39,834 nucleotides of DNA from Rhodoferax sp. UBA4409 (GCA_002390825.1 DGQR01000198.1:1-39834); one strand, 5' to 3'. Shown: positions 1-8,127, counted from the first letter of the stretch. Made by a program: numbers and translations. Notes: a model not told the origin generated them from the sequence alone.

Positions 1-114
1 CACTCCGCCGGTAGCTACATCTATGACACCAAAGGCAACCTCCGCTTGTTCACCCGCTATGGCAGCGGGGCGAAGGTGCTTGCAGCCGATATTCAGCAGT
101 TGCTGAAGTCCTGA
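1..114 (+). CDS. SCO1/SenC-family copper chaperone, C-terminal end (partial)
   Basis: Only the last 37 codons are in the window, ending with TGA at 112-114. The translated end begins HSAGSYIYDTKGNLRL and continues with FTRYGSG and a final helix ending LLKS. This resembles the C-terminus of SCO proteins, where the conserved His of an HSA-type motif joins the two upstream cysteines of CxxxC in copper binding. SCO proteins are membrane-anchored and help build the CuA centre of cytochrome c oxidase. In Burkholderiales a SCO gene often sits at the end of the cox assembly operon near rpoH, which fits rpoH at 1261-2202. The copper-binding cysteines lie outside the window, so the call rests on the tail and the context. 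Confidence 0.68.
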   Translation, partial: HSAGSYIYDTKGNLRLFTRYGSGAKVLAADIQQLLKS

Positions 115-140
115 GCTGCTTATAAAGGCGAGCGCCACAT

Positions 141-167
141 GCCCGCCGTGGGGGCGCTTAGGCGGGC
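141..167. terminator. GC-rich hairpin between convergent genes, possible terminator
   Basis: A 7-bp inverted repeat (GCCCGCC at 141-147, GGCGGGC at 161-167) lies between the stop of the SCO gene and the stop of the Bug gene on the other strand. There is no T-run on either side, so it is only a weak terminator candidate. Confidence 0.3.
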
Positions 168-178
168 AGTCTCGAGGC

Positions 179-1174
179 TTAATCGGTTTTGATGCTCTGC
201 TGCGTGATGATGCCGCCCAGCAGGGCGGTGTCTGCTTTAACCCGGTTGGCCAGTCCCTCGGCCGAGGTGCCCAGCACCGTCCAGCCCTGCTGGAACATTT
301 TTTGACGCATCTCCGGGCTGCGGGCAATTTCACTGAACAAGCTGGACAGACGCGCCACCACTGGCTTGGGCATGCTGTTGGGCGCGGCCACGGCGTTCCA
401 GATCTCTAGGTTCAGATCTTTCACCCCGGCTTCTGACAAGCTGGGAATCTCCGGAACCAAGGCACTGCGCACACTGGCGGTGATGCCGATGGCTTTGAGC
501 TTGCCGGCCTTTATTTGCGCAGATGCCAAGGCAGGGGGCAGCAGGCTGAGCTGCAAATCACCCGCGATCATGGCAGTGGCCACTTGCGGGTAACCAGCGT
601 AAGGCACGTGCAGCGGCGCAATGCGGACTTTGGCTTTGAGAAGTTCCATGCCGATATGGCCCACGGTGCCCACGCCCGGTGTGCCGTAGTTCCACTTGTC
701 GCCGGAGGCCCGCGCTGCGGCCAGAAACTCGGTGGCATTGTTGCCCGGTGCGTTGGCAGGCGCTGTGAGCACCAGCGGCGACACGCCCAGCAGGCTCACC
801 GGCGTCAAGTCTTTGAGCGGGTCGTAGCTCAGCTTGGGGTTGAGCAACTTGGCAATCGTCATGTTGCCGTTGATCATCAGCCCGATGGTGTGGTCATCCG
901 TGGCTTTGGCGACCGCGTCGGCGGCGATGTTGCCCGCGGCACCCACCTTGTTTTCCACAATCACCGGCTGCCCCAAGGCTTTGGACAAGGGTTCGGCAAA
1001 CGCCCGCGCCGTCAGGTCTGGCGATGACCCGCCCGGAAAACCGACGATGATGCGGACGGGTTTGGTCGGCCATGCAGCTGTTTGGGTGTTGTTTTGGGCA
1101 TAGGCGCCCGTGGATAAGGCGCAAGCAGCTATGGAAAGCATAGCAGCTGCAGCGGTGCGGCGTGTAGGTGTCAT
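179..1174 (-). CDS. Bug-family (tripartite tricarboxylate transporter) periplasmic receptor
   Basis: The protein has about 331 residues. After a Sec signal peptide ending near GAYAQ comes the motif WPTKPVRIIVGFPGGSSPD, the standard opening of Bug/TctC receptors. These periplasmic proteins capture carboxylates or other small acids, sometimes for a TctAB permease. No TctAB genes adjoin it, so it is an orphan receptor of the kind that is greatly amplified in Burkholderiales, and the ligand cannot be predicted. I chose the ATG at 1172-1174 over a TTG 15 bases upstream; neither has a strong ribosome site. The signal-peptide segment resembles the repeat found in imuB and dnaE2 (see 1082-1144). The gene lies downstream of rpoH on the same strand, but a strong terminator separates them. 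Confidence 0.9.
   Translation of the reverse strand: MTPTRRTAAAAMLSIAACALSTGAYAQNNTQTAAWPTKPVRIIVGFPGGSSPDLTARAFAEPLSKALGQPVIVENKVGAAGNIAADAVAKATDDHTIGLMINGNMTIAKLLNPKLSYDPLKDLTPVSLLGVSPLVLTAPANAPGNNATEFLAAARASGDKWNYGTPGVGTVGHIGMELLKAKVRIAPLHVPYAGYPQVATAMIAGDLQLSLLPPALASAQIKAGKLKAIGITASVRSALVPEIPSLSEAGVKDLNLEIWNAVAAPNSMPKPVVARLSSLFSEIARSPEMRQKMFQQGWTVLGTSAEGLANRVKADTALLGGIITQQSIKTD
1082..1144 (-). repeat. Decayed copy of the 63-bp intragenic repeat, in the Bug signal peptide
   Basis: Read on the minus strand, the segment starts GCTAT at 1144, contains AGCTGCTTGCGC, and then GGCGC-TA at the same spacing as the copy at 30666-30728. The rest is diverged. It is kept in frame and encodes part of the hydrophobic core and cleavage region of the signal peptide (SIAACALSTGAYA). 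Chance resemblance is possible, because signal peptides favour Ala/Leu codons. Confidence 0.45.
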
Positions 1175-1190
1175 TGACTCTGTGTCCAAG

Positions 1191-1222
1191 AAAAAGCCCC
1201 TGCAGGCGGGGCCGGCAGGGGC
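1191..1222 (-). terminator. Rho-independent terminator of rpoH
   Basis: On the minus strand an 8-bp stem (GCCCCTGC/GCAGGGGC, at 1196-1203 and 1215-1222) is followed by five T residues (AAAAA at 1191-1195 on the plus strand). It lies 39 bases after the rpoH stop and just upstream of the Bug gene, insulating the two. Confidence 0.8.
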
Positions 1223-1260
1223 ATTGTGCGTGAAGTTGTGCGGCCTGTGCCGCTGCGGCC

Positions 1261-2202
1261 TCAGGCGTAGGCGGCGAGCGCCGTTTTCATCTTCTTCATG
1301 GCGGCCACTTCGATCTGGCGAATGCGCTCGGCGCTCACGCCGTATTCGGCGGCCAGGTCGTGCAGCGTCATGCCGCCGGAGTTGTCGTCGTTCACCTTGA
1401 GCCAGCGCTCTTCCACGATGCGGCGACTGCGGTCGTCTAGGCTGTTCAGCGCAGTGGCGATGCCGTCCGTGGCTAACACGTCGCGTTGGCGGGCCTCAAT
1501 CATCGCCACCGGCTCGTGGTTGGTGTCCGTCAGGTAGGTGATCGGGCCGAAGGCATCTTCGCCATCGTCCGAAGGGCTGGGGTCCAACAGCACGTCGCCA
1601 CCGGCCAGGCGTGCTTCCATTTCCAGCACCTCTTCGGGCTTCACGTTCAGTTCCCGCGCCATGGTGCGGACCTGGTCGGGGTTCAGGGTGTCGCGATGGG
1701 TGTCGAGGTCGGCAGCAGCGTCTTCACCCTTGAAGCGTTGTTTCATGGAGCGCAGGTTGAAAAACAGTTTGCGCTGGGCCTTGGTGGTGGCCACCTTCAC
1801 CATGCGCCAGTTTTTCAGGATGTATTCGTGAATTTCTGCCTTGATCCAGTGCAGCGCGTAGCTCACCAAGCGCACACCTTGTTCGGGGTCGAAGCGTTTG
1901 ACCGCTTTCATCAGGCCCACGTTGCCTTCCTGAATCAGGTCGCCGTGGGGCAGGCCATAACCCAGGTATTGGCGGGCAACCGACACTACCAAACGCAAGT
2001 GAGAGAGCACTAACTTACCGGCAGCCTCAAGATCGTTGTCGTTCTTGAACTTGCGGGCGTACTCCTGCTCTTCTTCCAGCGTGAGCATCGGCAAGCGGTT
2101 GGCGGCGGAAATGTAGGCGTCCAAGTTCCCCAACGGCGGCACCAGTGACCACGGGTTGGCCGTGGCCAGGGCGGTGCGGGGGGCAGCGATCAATGCGGAC
2201 AT
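1261..2202 (-). CDS. rpoH: RNA polymerase heat-shock sigma factor sigma-32
   Basis: The protein has 313 residues and directs RNA polymerase to heat-shock promoters. Region 2 contains DLIQEGNVGLMKAVKRFDPE (about residues 88-107) and the aromatic helix SYALHWIKAEIHEYIL. The RpoH box QRKLFFNLR at residues 143-151 distinguishes sigma-32 from RpoD and RpoS. A region 4 helix-turn-helix (LHDLAAEYGVSAERIRQIE) closes the protein. The start is supported by AGAAGGAG a few bases upstream. A perfect CIRCE operator lies 28-55 bases upstream, so transcription is probably repressed by HrcA. A terminator follows the gene. Placement beside a SCO gene is usual in this order. Confidence 0.97.
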   Translation of the reverse strand: MSALIAAPRTALATANPWSLVPPLGNLDAYISAANRLPMLTLEEEQEYARKFKNDNDLEAAGKLVLSHLRLVVSVARQYLGYGLPHGDLIQEGNVGLMKAVKRFDPEQGVRLVSYALHWIKAEIHEYILKNWRMVKVATTKAQRKLFFNLRSMKQRFKGEDAAADLDTHRDTLNPDQVRTMARELNVKPEEVLEMEARLAGGDVLLDPSPSDDGEDAFGPITYLTDTNHEPVAMIEARQRDVLATDGIATALNSLDDRSRRIVEERWLKVNDDNSGGMTLHDLAAEYGVSAERIRQIEVAAMKKMKTALAAYA

Positions 2203-2224
2203 AGGGAACTCCTTCTCTTCAAAC

Positions 2225-2253
2225 TTTATATTAGCACTCGTTGGAGGCGAGTG
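2225..2253 (-). promoter_or_regulatory. Likely rpoH promoter overlapping CIRCE
   Basis: Read on the minus strand, the distal CIRCE arm supplies a TTAGCA-like -35 element. An AT-rich TAATATAAAGT follows about 18 bases later as -10, partly inside the proximal arm. HrcA bound to CIRCE would block it. The -35 is weak and no start site is known. Confidence 0.45.
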
Positions 2254-2257
2254 CTAA
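2231..2257. promoter_or_regulatory. CIRCE operator (HrcA binding site) upstream of rpoH
   Basis: TTAGCACTC at 2231-2239, nine bases, then GAGTGCTAA at 2249-2257 match the CIRCE consensus TTAGCACTC-N9-GAGTGCTAA exactly. The site lies 29 bases upstream of the rpoH start. The divergent hydrolase gene starts 150 bases away on the other side, so rpoH is the likely target. HrcA itself is not in the window. Confidence 0.95.
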
Positions 2258-2406
2258 CGAAGAAGTTCAATCCACCAATCCGAGTAGGGGCGAGGCCCTC
2301 GATATAGCGCGAAATCAAAAACCTTGTGCCAACGCTCCGGGCTGAAAGCGGCGCACCATACGCCAGAAATTTCATTTCGCCCCGATTCATTAAAGGACAC
2401 TTTGAC

Positions 2407-3375
2407 ATGCAACGCACGCTCTCCCGTATTGCCTTGGCCGTTGGCCTGCTCGCCGGCGCCATCGCCGCGCCCCACGCTATGGCAGATGCGCCCATGGTCA
2501 AGACCCAGGCGCCGGGTTTTTACCGGGTGATGGTCGGTGACTTTGAAGTCACCGCCATTTCGGACGGCACCGTCAAGCTGCCCATGCTCAAGCTGATGAA
2601 CAACCAGCCGCCCGAGAAAATTGCAGAGGCGCTCAAGCGCGGTTTCCTCAAAGAGATGGTGGAAACCTCGGTCAACACCTACCTGATCAACACCGGCAGC
2701 AAGCTGGTGCTGGTGGACACCGGCGCAGCGGGCTTGTTCGGCCCCACCTTGGGTAATTTGCTTGCGAATTTGAAGGCTGCAGGCTACCAGCCCGAGCAGG
2801 TGGACGAGATCTACATCACCCACATGCACCCTGACCATGTGGGCGGGCTCATGGGGCAAGGCAGCATTGCGTTTCCCAACGCCACCTTGCGTATTGACAA
2901 ACGCGATGTGGACTTCTGGCTGAGCGACGCCAATCTGGCCGCCGCGCCCGAAGGCAACAAGGGCTTTTTCCAAGGTGCCATGGCCTCGGTCAAGCCCTAT
3001 GTGGCGGCCGGCAAGCTCAAGCCGTTTGAGGGCAACACTGAGCTGGTACCCGGCATCCGCGCGGTGGCTACCTATGGCCACACCCCCGGTCACGCCAACT
3101 ACTTGGTCGAAAGCAAGGGCGAAAAGCTCATGCTCTGGGGCGACTTGATGCACCTCGCCGCGGTGCAGTTTGATGATCCAAGTGCCACCATCGCTTTCGA
3201 TACGGACAACAGCGCAGCCCAGCAGCAGCGCGCAAAAGCTTTTGAAGAGGCAGCCAAAGGCGGCTACATGGTCGGTGTGACCCACGTGGCTTTCCCCGGC
3301 TTGGGCAATCTGCGGCCCGCGGCCAATGGCAAAGGTTATGTCTGGGTGCCGCTGAATTACTCCTCCTTGAAGTAA
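2407..3375 (+). CDS. Secreted metallo-beta-lactamase-fold hydrolase
   Basis: The protein has about 322 residues. A signal peptide (MQRTLSRIALAVGLLAGAIA, cleavage near AMADAP) predicts export to the periplasm. The fold's zinc motif HxHxDH is seen as THMHPDHVGG, with further ligands in ATYGHTPGH and LWGDLMH. Family members hydrolyse lactones, lactams, phosphoesters or similar substrates; the substrate here is unknown. The architecture resembles periplasmic MBL proteins related to lactonases and AidC-like enzymes. I chose the ATG at 2407 because AAAGGA lies nine bases upstream and the signal peptide begins there; the open frame extends 81 bases further 5'. The gene is divergent from rpoH and ends at a strong shared terminator. 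Confidence 0.88.
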   Translation: MQRTLSRIALAVGLLAGAIAAPHAMADAPMVKTQAPGFYRVMVGDFEVTAISDGTVKLPMLKLMNNQPPEKIAEALKRGFLKEMVETSVNTYLINTGSKLVLVDTGAAGLFGPTLGNLLANLKAAGYQPEQVDEIYITHMHPDHVGGLMGQGSIAFPNATLRIDKRDVDFWLSDANLAAAPEGNKGFFQGAMASVKPYVAAGKLKPFEGNTELVPGIRAVATYGHTPGHANYLVESKGEKLMLWGDLMHLAAVQFDDPSATIAFDTDNSAAQQQRAKAFEEAAKGGYMVGVTHVAFPGLGNLRPAANGKGYVWVPLNYSSLK

Positions 3376-3393
3376 TCAAACATCTCGGTAATG

Positions 3394-3420
3394 AAAAAGG
3401 GGCCCCATGGGGCCCCTTTT
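3394..3420. terminator. Bidirectional terminator between convergent genes
   Basis: A perfect inverted repeat AAAAGGGGCCCC / GGGGCCCCTTTT (3395-3406 and 3409-3420) has A-runs and T-runs on both sides. It serves both the hydrolase ending at 3375 and the acyl-CoA synthetase ending at 3443 on the other strand. Confidence 0.92.
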
Positions 3421-3442
3421 GTTTGGCAACGCAGCTGTGCGC

Positions 3443-5125
3443 TTATGCCCAGCGCACTTTGTCCTTGCCGGAATACCAGTTGGAGAGCTGTGGCTCGACC
3501 GCGGACTCGATGCGAGCGCGCTTGATTTTCATAGTGGGTGTCAGCATGCCGTTTTCAATCGACCATGGCTCTGGTGCCACCACCAGCATTTGCAGCTTCT
3601 CGTAGTCCGGCAGTTCAGCGTTGACGCTGTCTAGCAGTTGCTCGAGTTCGGCATGGACAGCGGCTTTGAACGCAGGGTCTGCCTTCACCTGGGGGCGTAC
3701 AGTTTCAGCCAGCACCACGATGGCGTAGGCGGATGGCTGGCCCACGCCCGACACCATGCTGGTCTCGATGCGGTTGCAGGCATTCAGGCGGTTTTCAATC
3801 GGCGCAGGCGCCACATATTTGCCCTTGGAGGTTTTGAACAGCTCCTTCACCCGGCCGGTGAGCTTGAGCAAGCCATCGGCACGACGCTCGCCCTTGTCGC
3901 CGGTGCGGAAGAAGCCGTCTTCGGTGAACACCTCAGCATCCAGGTCCGGGCGCTTGTAGTAGCCCACAAACTGGCCTGGCGACTTGATCAGCACTTCGCC
4001 TTCTTCGCTGATGCGGACTTCCACGCCCTTGAGCGGTACGCCCACGCAACCGGGGGCGTTGATCTTGTCAGTGGAGTTGTGCGAATACGCAAAGTCTTCC
4101 GTCATGGCGTAACCCTCGATCAGGTTCAGGCCCAAGCGGCGGTACCAGGCAATCAGCTCCGCCGGAATGGGCGCAGAGCCGCTACCTGCCAGTAACGCGT
4201 GGTCCAAGCCCAAGCCCTTGAGCACCTTGCGGCCCACGATTTTTCCCAGAATGGGGATGCTCAGCAGCCGGTCCAGCTTTTTGGGAGGCATCTTGGCGAA
4301 CACGCCTTGCTGGAACTTCAGCCAGAGGCGGGGTACGGAGATGAAAGTAACTGGCTTGGCGCGGTTCAAGTCCTGAATGAAGGTGTCTAGCGACTCGGCA
4401 AAAAACAGCTGGGTGTTGCCGTTCACCAGGGTGGCCGACTCGACCCACGCGCGCTCGAATACGTGCGCCAAGGGCAGGTAAGACAACATGCGGTTGCGGG
4501 TGTTGGAGCCAATGCGCGCCTGGGTGTCGTTGTTGATGCCCTCAGCCGCAGCGGTGATGCGCTCAAAGCTGTGCATCACGCCCTTGGGCTGACCGGTGGA
4601 GCCGGAGGTGTACATCAAGATGGCGATGTCCTTGCCGCCACGGGCCGGCTGGCCGGTCAGGGGCTTGGTGCGGCCGGTGATGGCATCCCACGCCTCGTAG
4701 CTGTTCTTCGGGGCCAGCGGGAAGGCAATGATCGGCATGCCAGCAGGGATGCCGGGCTGCTGCTGGTCAAAGGTGTCGAGCTTGCCGACGAACAGCAGGC
4801 TGGCCTCGCTGTGCTCCAGCACATAGCGCACGGTGTCGGCTGTTTCGGTCGGGAAAATGGCCACCGTGGTGCAACCGGCCATCCAGATGGCGAGCTCCGC
4901 CATGATGAAGTGGGCACAGTTCTTGGACAGGATAGCGACGCGCGCACCGGGCTCCAGGTTCTGCGCCTTCAAGTGCGCGGCCATGCGGCGCGCCTGGTCG
5001 AGGGTTTGTTTCCAGGTGTAGTCCACCACCTGCCCGCCACCGACCGGTTGGGTCATGAAGATCTGATCGGCGTGCGTGGTTTCGTGGCTGTAAACGTAGT
5101 CCAGCATGAGTTTGGCTTGGGCCAT
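3443..5125 (-). CDS. AMP-dependent acyl-CoA synthetase/ligase (long-chain type)
   Basis: The protein has 560 residues. It carries the P-loop-like adenylation motif YTSGSTGQPKG, the A4 stretch SYLPLAHVFER, the GYAMTE motif and the FFRTGDKGERRADGLLKLTGR hinge region. Such enzymes activate fatty or related carboxylic acids with ATP and CoA. The ERAW/ESATL segment and overall length fit the FAA1/long-chain acyl-CoA synthetase group more than acetyl-CoA synthetases; chain length is not predictable. The start at 5125 (MAQAKLML) follows AAGGAG seven bases upstream, so the longer frame to 5179 is probably not used. The gene is divergent from the isochorismatase gene. The 228-base gap between them holds a 6-bp GC hairpin (CCCCCT 5203-5208, AGGGGG 5216-5221) and no clear promoter. 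Confidence 0.9.
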   Translation of the reverse strand: MAQAKLMLDYVYSHETTHADQIFMTQPVGGGQVVDYTWKQTLDQARRMAAHLKAQNLEPGARVAILSKNCAHFIMAELAIWMAGCTTVAIFPTETADTVRYVLEHSEASLLFVGKLDTFDQQQPGIPAGMPIIAFPLAPKNSYEAWDAITGRTKPLTGQPARGGKDIAILMYTSGSTGQPKGVMHSFERITAAAEGINNDTQARIGSNTRNRMLSYLPLAHVFERAWVESATLVNGNTQLFFAESLDTFIQDLNRAKPVTFISVPRLWLKFQQGVFAKMPPKKLDRLLSIPILGKIVGRKVLKGLGLDHALLAGSGSAPIPAELIAWYRRLGLNLIEGYAMTEDFAYSHNSTDKINAPGCVGVPLKGVEVRISEEGEVLIKSPGQFVGYYKRPDLDAEVFTEDGFFRTGDKGERRADGLLKLTGRVKELFKTSKGKYVAPAPIENRLNACNRIETSMVSGVGQPSAYAIVVLAETVRPQVKADPAFKAAVHAELEQLLDSVNAELPDYEKLQMLVVAPEPWSIENGMLTPTMKIKRARIESAVEPQLSNWYSGKDKVRWA

Positions 5126-5353
5126 TTTTGTCTCCTTGTTATGGTTTGTTCGCACCATTGTCTGGTCTTTTGAGCGCAAAAGAGAGCTTTATGTGACCAA
5201 GTCCCCCTGGAATAGAGGGGGGCTACTATTTGTGGGCCGTTTTGATCGATAAGTGATTGGCGTTTTTTGTCCTCTGCTTGTCGTGTATCGTGGTTTCGCG
5301 CATATTCAACGGCGGGTAGCATTGGATCACCGTTTAACCAAAGGTGTCCTTCC

Positions 5354-5926
5354 ATGTCCTCCGTATCTACCCTGAAGCCCGCGCTCATCATCATTGATGT
5401 GCAGCAATCTTTCGCCCAAATGCCCTTTTGGCAGCAGGGCATTCTGGGCCCCTTTGAGGCTGCTTTGCTGCGTCTGGAAGCTGGTTGCCGCGCGGTGGGT
5501 GTGCCGGTGGTACACATCTTTCATGTGGGGCAGGCCGGCCCCTTCCGCGAAGACTCCGGGTTTGTGAAGCCCTTGCCCTGGTTGCCCGGTAACCCGGATG
5601 TGCGGTTTGACAAACACACCCACAACGCCTTTACCGATACCGGGCTGGATTTGTGGCTGCGCCGCCAAGGGGTGGACAAGCTCCTCATCACTGGCATCCG
5701 CACCGAGCAATGCTGCGAAACCACCGCCCGCGTCGGCTCCGACCTCGGCTACGCCGTGGACTTCGTGTCTGAAGCCACTTTGACCTTCCCCATGACCCAC
5801 GCCCGCAGCGGGCGCACCTTCAGCGCTGAAGACATCACCACCCGCACCGAGCTGGTTTTGCAAGACCGGTTTGCGCGTATCGTGGATGTTGATACCTGTC
5901 TCGCCGGTCTGCCATCCGCCCACTAA
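5354..5926 (+). CDS. Isochorismatase-family cysteine hydrolase
   Basis: The protein has 190 residues. The catalytic triad of the family is visible: Asp15 in LIIIDVQQSF, Lys87 in RFDKHTHNAF, and Cys120 in GIRTEQCCETT. These cytosolic enzymes hydrolyse amide or vinyl-ether bonds (nicotinamidase, ureidoacrylate or isochorismate hydrolases); the exact substrate is unknown. The start at 5354 follows AAAGGTG at suitable spacing; an upstream ATG in frame would add 29 non-conserved residues. It begins a plus-strand run with the DUF1272 gene (26 bases later) and eamA. Confidence 0.88.
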   Translation: MSSVSTLKPALIIIDVQQSFAQMPFWQQGILGPFEAALLRLEAGCRAVGVPVVHIFHVGQAGPFREDSGFVKPLPWLPGNPDVRFDKHTHNAFTDTGLDLWLRRQGVDKLLITGIRTEQCCETTARVGSDLGYAVDFVSEATLTFPMTHARSGRTFSAEDITTRTELVLQDRFARIVDVDTCLAGLPSAH

Positions 5927-5952
5927 ATCGTCGCCCTGAGGTCGAAACCGCC

Positions 5953-6219
5953 ATGCTCCAACTCCGCCCCAACTGCGAATGCTGCAACACCGATTTGCCG
6001 CCCGCCGCCCTAAATGCCCGCATCTGCTCGTTTGAATGCACGTTCTGTGCGGACTGCGCAGACACCAAGCTGCAAGGCATCTGCCCCAATTGCGGTGGCG
6101 AGCTTGTGCGCCGCCCGGTGCGCCCGGCCGCCAAACTGGCCAACAACCTGCCCTCCGCTGAGCGGGTGTTTAAGCCGCAGGGATGCGCGTCCCAAGCGGA
6201 CTCGGTGGCATCCGCATGA
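5953..6219 (+). CDS. DUF1272 small zinc-ribbon-like protein
   Basis: The protein has 88 residues. Cysteines are arranged as pairs: NCECCN near the start, CSFECTFCADC in the middle and CPNCGGELVRRP after that, typical of DUF1272 proteins. The pattern suggests one or two bound zinc ions; the biochemical role is unknown. The stop codon overlaps the ATG of eamA (ATGA at 6216-6219), so the two genes are translationally coupled. The C-terminal tail is variable and probably disordered. Confidence 0.85.
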   Translation: MLQLRPNCECCNTDLPPAALNARICSFECTFCADCADTKLQGICPNCGGELVRRPVRPAAKLANNLPSAERVFKPQGCASQADSVASA

Positions 6220-7157
6220 GCGCGGCCTTGCCCATGCGCCCCAAAGACCTGGGGCTGGCGTTGCTGGTCATTCTGGTGTGGGGGGTGAACTTTGCCGTCA
6301 TCAAGGTGGGGGTGGTGGGCGTACCGCCCTTGTTGCTGGGGGCGTTGCGCTTTGCGCTGGCCGCGTTCCCGGCGCTGCTCTTTTTGAAGCCGCCCAAAGT
6401 GCCCCTGCGCTGGTACCTGGCCTATGGCCTCACCATTTCGGTCGGGCAGTTTGCATTTCTGTTCACCGCCATCCACGTGGGCATGCCATCGGGCCTGGCG
6501 TCGCTGGTGCTGCAGTCGCAATCGTTTTTTACCCTGTTGCTGGCGGCCTGGTGGCTCAAAGAGCGTTGGCAGGCCAACCAGATGGCCGGGCTGTTACTGG
6601 CCGCCTGCGGCTTGGTGCTGATTGGCAGCGCAGCAGGGCCGGCAGGCGCTGGCGTGTCTATGCCCTTGCTGGGCTTTTTGCTCACGGTGGCCGCAGCCGT
6701 CATGTGGGCCTGCGGCAATATCGTGACCCGCACCGTCAGCCGCTACGGCCCGATGAATCAGTTGGCCTTTGTGGTGTGGGCGAGCCTGGTGCCGCCGCTG
6801 CCGTTTCTGGCGCTCTCCATGGTGATGGAAGGGCCTGACGCGATCGCCACGGCCTTGCAGAATATCGGCTGGAGCACCTTTGCGGCCATCGCCTATCTGG
6901 CCTGGGCTGCCACTTTGCTGGGCTACGGTTTGTGGACGCACCTGATGTCCCGCTACGCCACCAACCGGGTGGCGCCGTTTACCCTGCTGGTGCCGGTGGT
7001 TGGCTTGACCACCGGTTGGGTGGTGTTTGGCGAGGCCCTGCGGCCAGTGCACTTTGCCGGTGGTGCGCTGTTGATGGCGGGGCTGCTGCTCAATGTGTTC
7101 GGCGCGCCGCTCTTGGCGCCGTGGGTGGCGCGTTGGCAGCGCGGCCGGTCTGAGTGA
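6216..7157 (+). CDS. eamA: EamA-type O-acetylserine/cysteine exporter
   Basis: The protein has 313 residues and about ten membrane helices in two EamA repeats. The opening MRPKDLGLALLVILVWGVNF, the segment AYGLTISVGQFAFLFTAI and the late APFTLLVPVVGL closely resemble Escherichia coli EamA (YdeD) as I remember it. That inner-membrane exporter of the drug/metabolite transporter superfamily expels cysteine and O-acetylserine. The ATG at 6216 overlaps the previous stop codon; the longer frame from 6183 lies inside the DUF1272 gene. A GlxA-type regulator begins ten bases after the stop. Confidence 0.87.
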   Translation: MSAALPMRPKDLGLALLVILVWGVNFAVIKVGVVGVPPLLLGALRFALAAFPALLFLKPPKVPLRWYLAYGLTISVGQFAFLFTAIHVGMPSGLASLVLQSQSFFTLLLAAWWLKERWQANQMAGLLLAACGLVLIGSAAGPAGAGVSMPLLGFLLTVAAAVMWACGNIVTRTVSRYGPMNQLAFVVWASLVPPLPFLALSMVMEGPDAIATALQNIGWSTFAAIAYLAWAATLLGYGLWTHLMSRYATNRVAPFTLLVPVVGLTTGWVVFGEALRPVHFAGGALLMAGLLLNVFGAPLLAPWVARWQRGRSE

Positions 7158-7167
7158 TGCACGCCCC

Positions 7168-8127
7168 ATGACAGCTGTCACACCGCTTCATATTTACCTG
7201 GTGCTCACGCCCAATGTGCTGATGCTGGACTACGCCGGTCCGGCCGAGGCGCTGCGCATGGCGCGTGACATGGGCGCACCGATTGCGCTACACGCATGCG
7301 GCCCGCAGGGCGATATTCCTACATCTCTGAACACCGGCCTGACCGGCTTGGAGGCACTACCTAGCGCCTTGCCCGAGCGCAGCTTGGTGCTGGTGGTGGG
7401 TAACAGCAACGAGGCGGTGGACTACGCCACCGACGCCGCACGCGCCGTAGTGCACTGGCTGCAGACCTTGCCGCCGGGTACCCGCTTGGCCAGCATTTGC
7501 TCCGGGGCCTTGCTGCTGGCGCAAGCCGGCTGCCTGGACGGCCGGCACTGCACCACCCACCACACCCTGATTGCCGACTTGCAGGCCCTGGCCCCGCGCG
7601 CGCAGGTGGTGTCAGACCGCATTTTTGTGGACGACGGCGAGGTGCTCACCAGTGCGGGCATTACCACCGGCATAGACCTCGCGCTGTACTTGATCGAGCA
7701 GGAGGCGGGGGCTGAGTTGGCCGCCCGCGTGGCCCGCCGTTTGGTGATGTACCAGCGCCGCGGCACCCACGACCCGCAGGTCTCGCCCTGGCTGGCGCAC
7801 CGCAACCACATGCACCCCGCAGTGCACCGCGCGCAAGACGCGGTGGCCCGCGAGCCGCAGCGCAACTGGACCCTGGCTGAGCTGGCGGATGTGGCTTGCG
7901 TGAGCCCGCGCCATTTGACCCGCTTGTTTGCGCAGCACGCCGGCATCAGCGTGGTGGTGTACCAGCAGCAGTTGCGTATTGCCCGCGCCAAACAGCTGCT
8001 GGCGCAGCACGGCTGGCCGGTGGAGCGGGTAGCCGAGGCGTGTGGCTTTGCTTCCGCGCGTGACCTGCGCCGGGTGTGGCGCAAATACGAGCCCGGTTCG
8101 CCGGCCAGCGCCCGCTCGGCCGATTGA
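7168..8127 (+). CDS. GlxA-family AraC-type transcriptional regulator with DJ-1/PfpI-like domain
   Basis: The protein has 319 residues. The N-terminal two-thirds is a DJ-1/PfpI class I glutamine amidotransferase-like domain, with SICSGALLLAQAG holding the nucleophile-elbow cysteine and an ITTGIDLALYLIE segment. The C-terminal domain has two AraC helix-turn-helix motifs (LAELADVACVSPRHLTRLFAQ and PVERVAEACGFASARDLRRVW). The family includes FtrA, GbdR and CdhR-type regulators that sense amine or amino-acid derived ligands. The start at 7168 (MTAVTPLHIY) lies ten bases after eamA, suggesting cotranscription; it may regulate eamA or the SDR gene downstream. Confidence 0.9.
   Translation: MTAVTPLHIYLVLTPNVLMLDYAGPAEALRMARDMGAPIALHACGPQGDIPTSLNTGLTGLEALPSALPERSLVLVVGNSNEAVDYATDAARAVVHWLQTLPPGTRLASICSGALLLAQAGCLDGRHCTTHHTLIADLQALAPRAQVVSDRIFVDDGEVLTSAGITTGIDLALYLIEQEAGAELAARVARRLVMYQRRGTHDPQVSPWLAHRNHMHPAVHRAQDAVAREPQRNWTLAELADVACVSPRHLTRLFAQHAGISVVVYQQQLRIARAKQLLAQHGWPVERVAEACGFASARDLRRVWRKYEPGSPASARSAD

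Noticed and set aside
2254..3285. Long minus-strand open frame opposite the metallo-beta-lactamase gene
   Set aside because: The plus-strand frame has a signal peptide and zinc motif; the opposite frame is a His/Gly-rich GC shadow without any recognisable motif.
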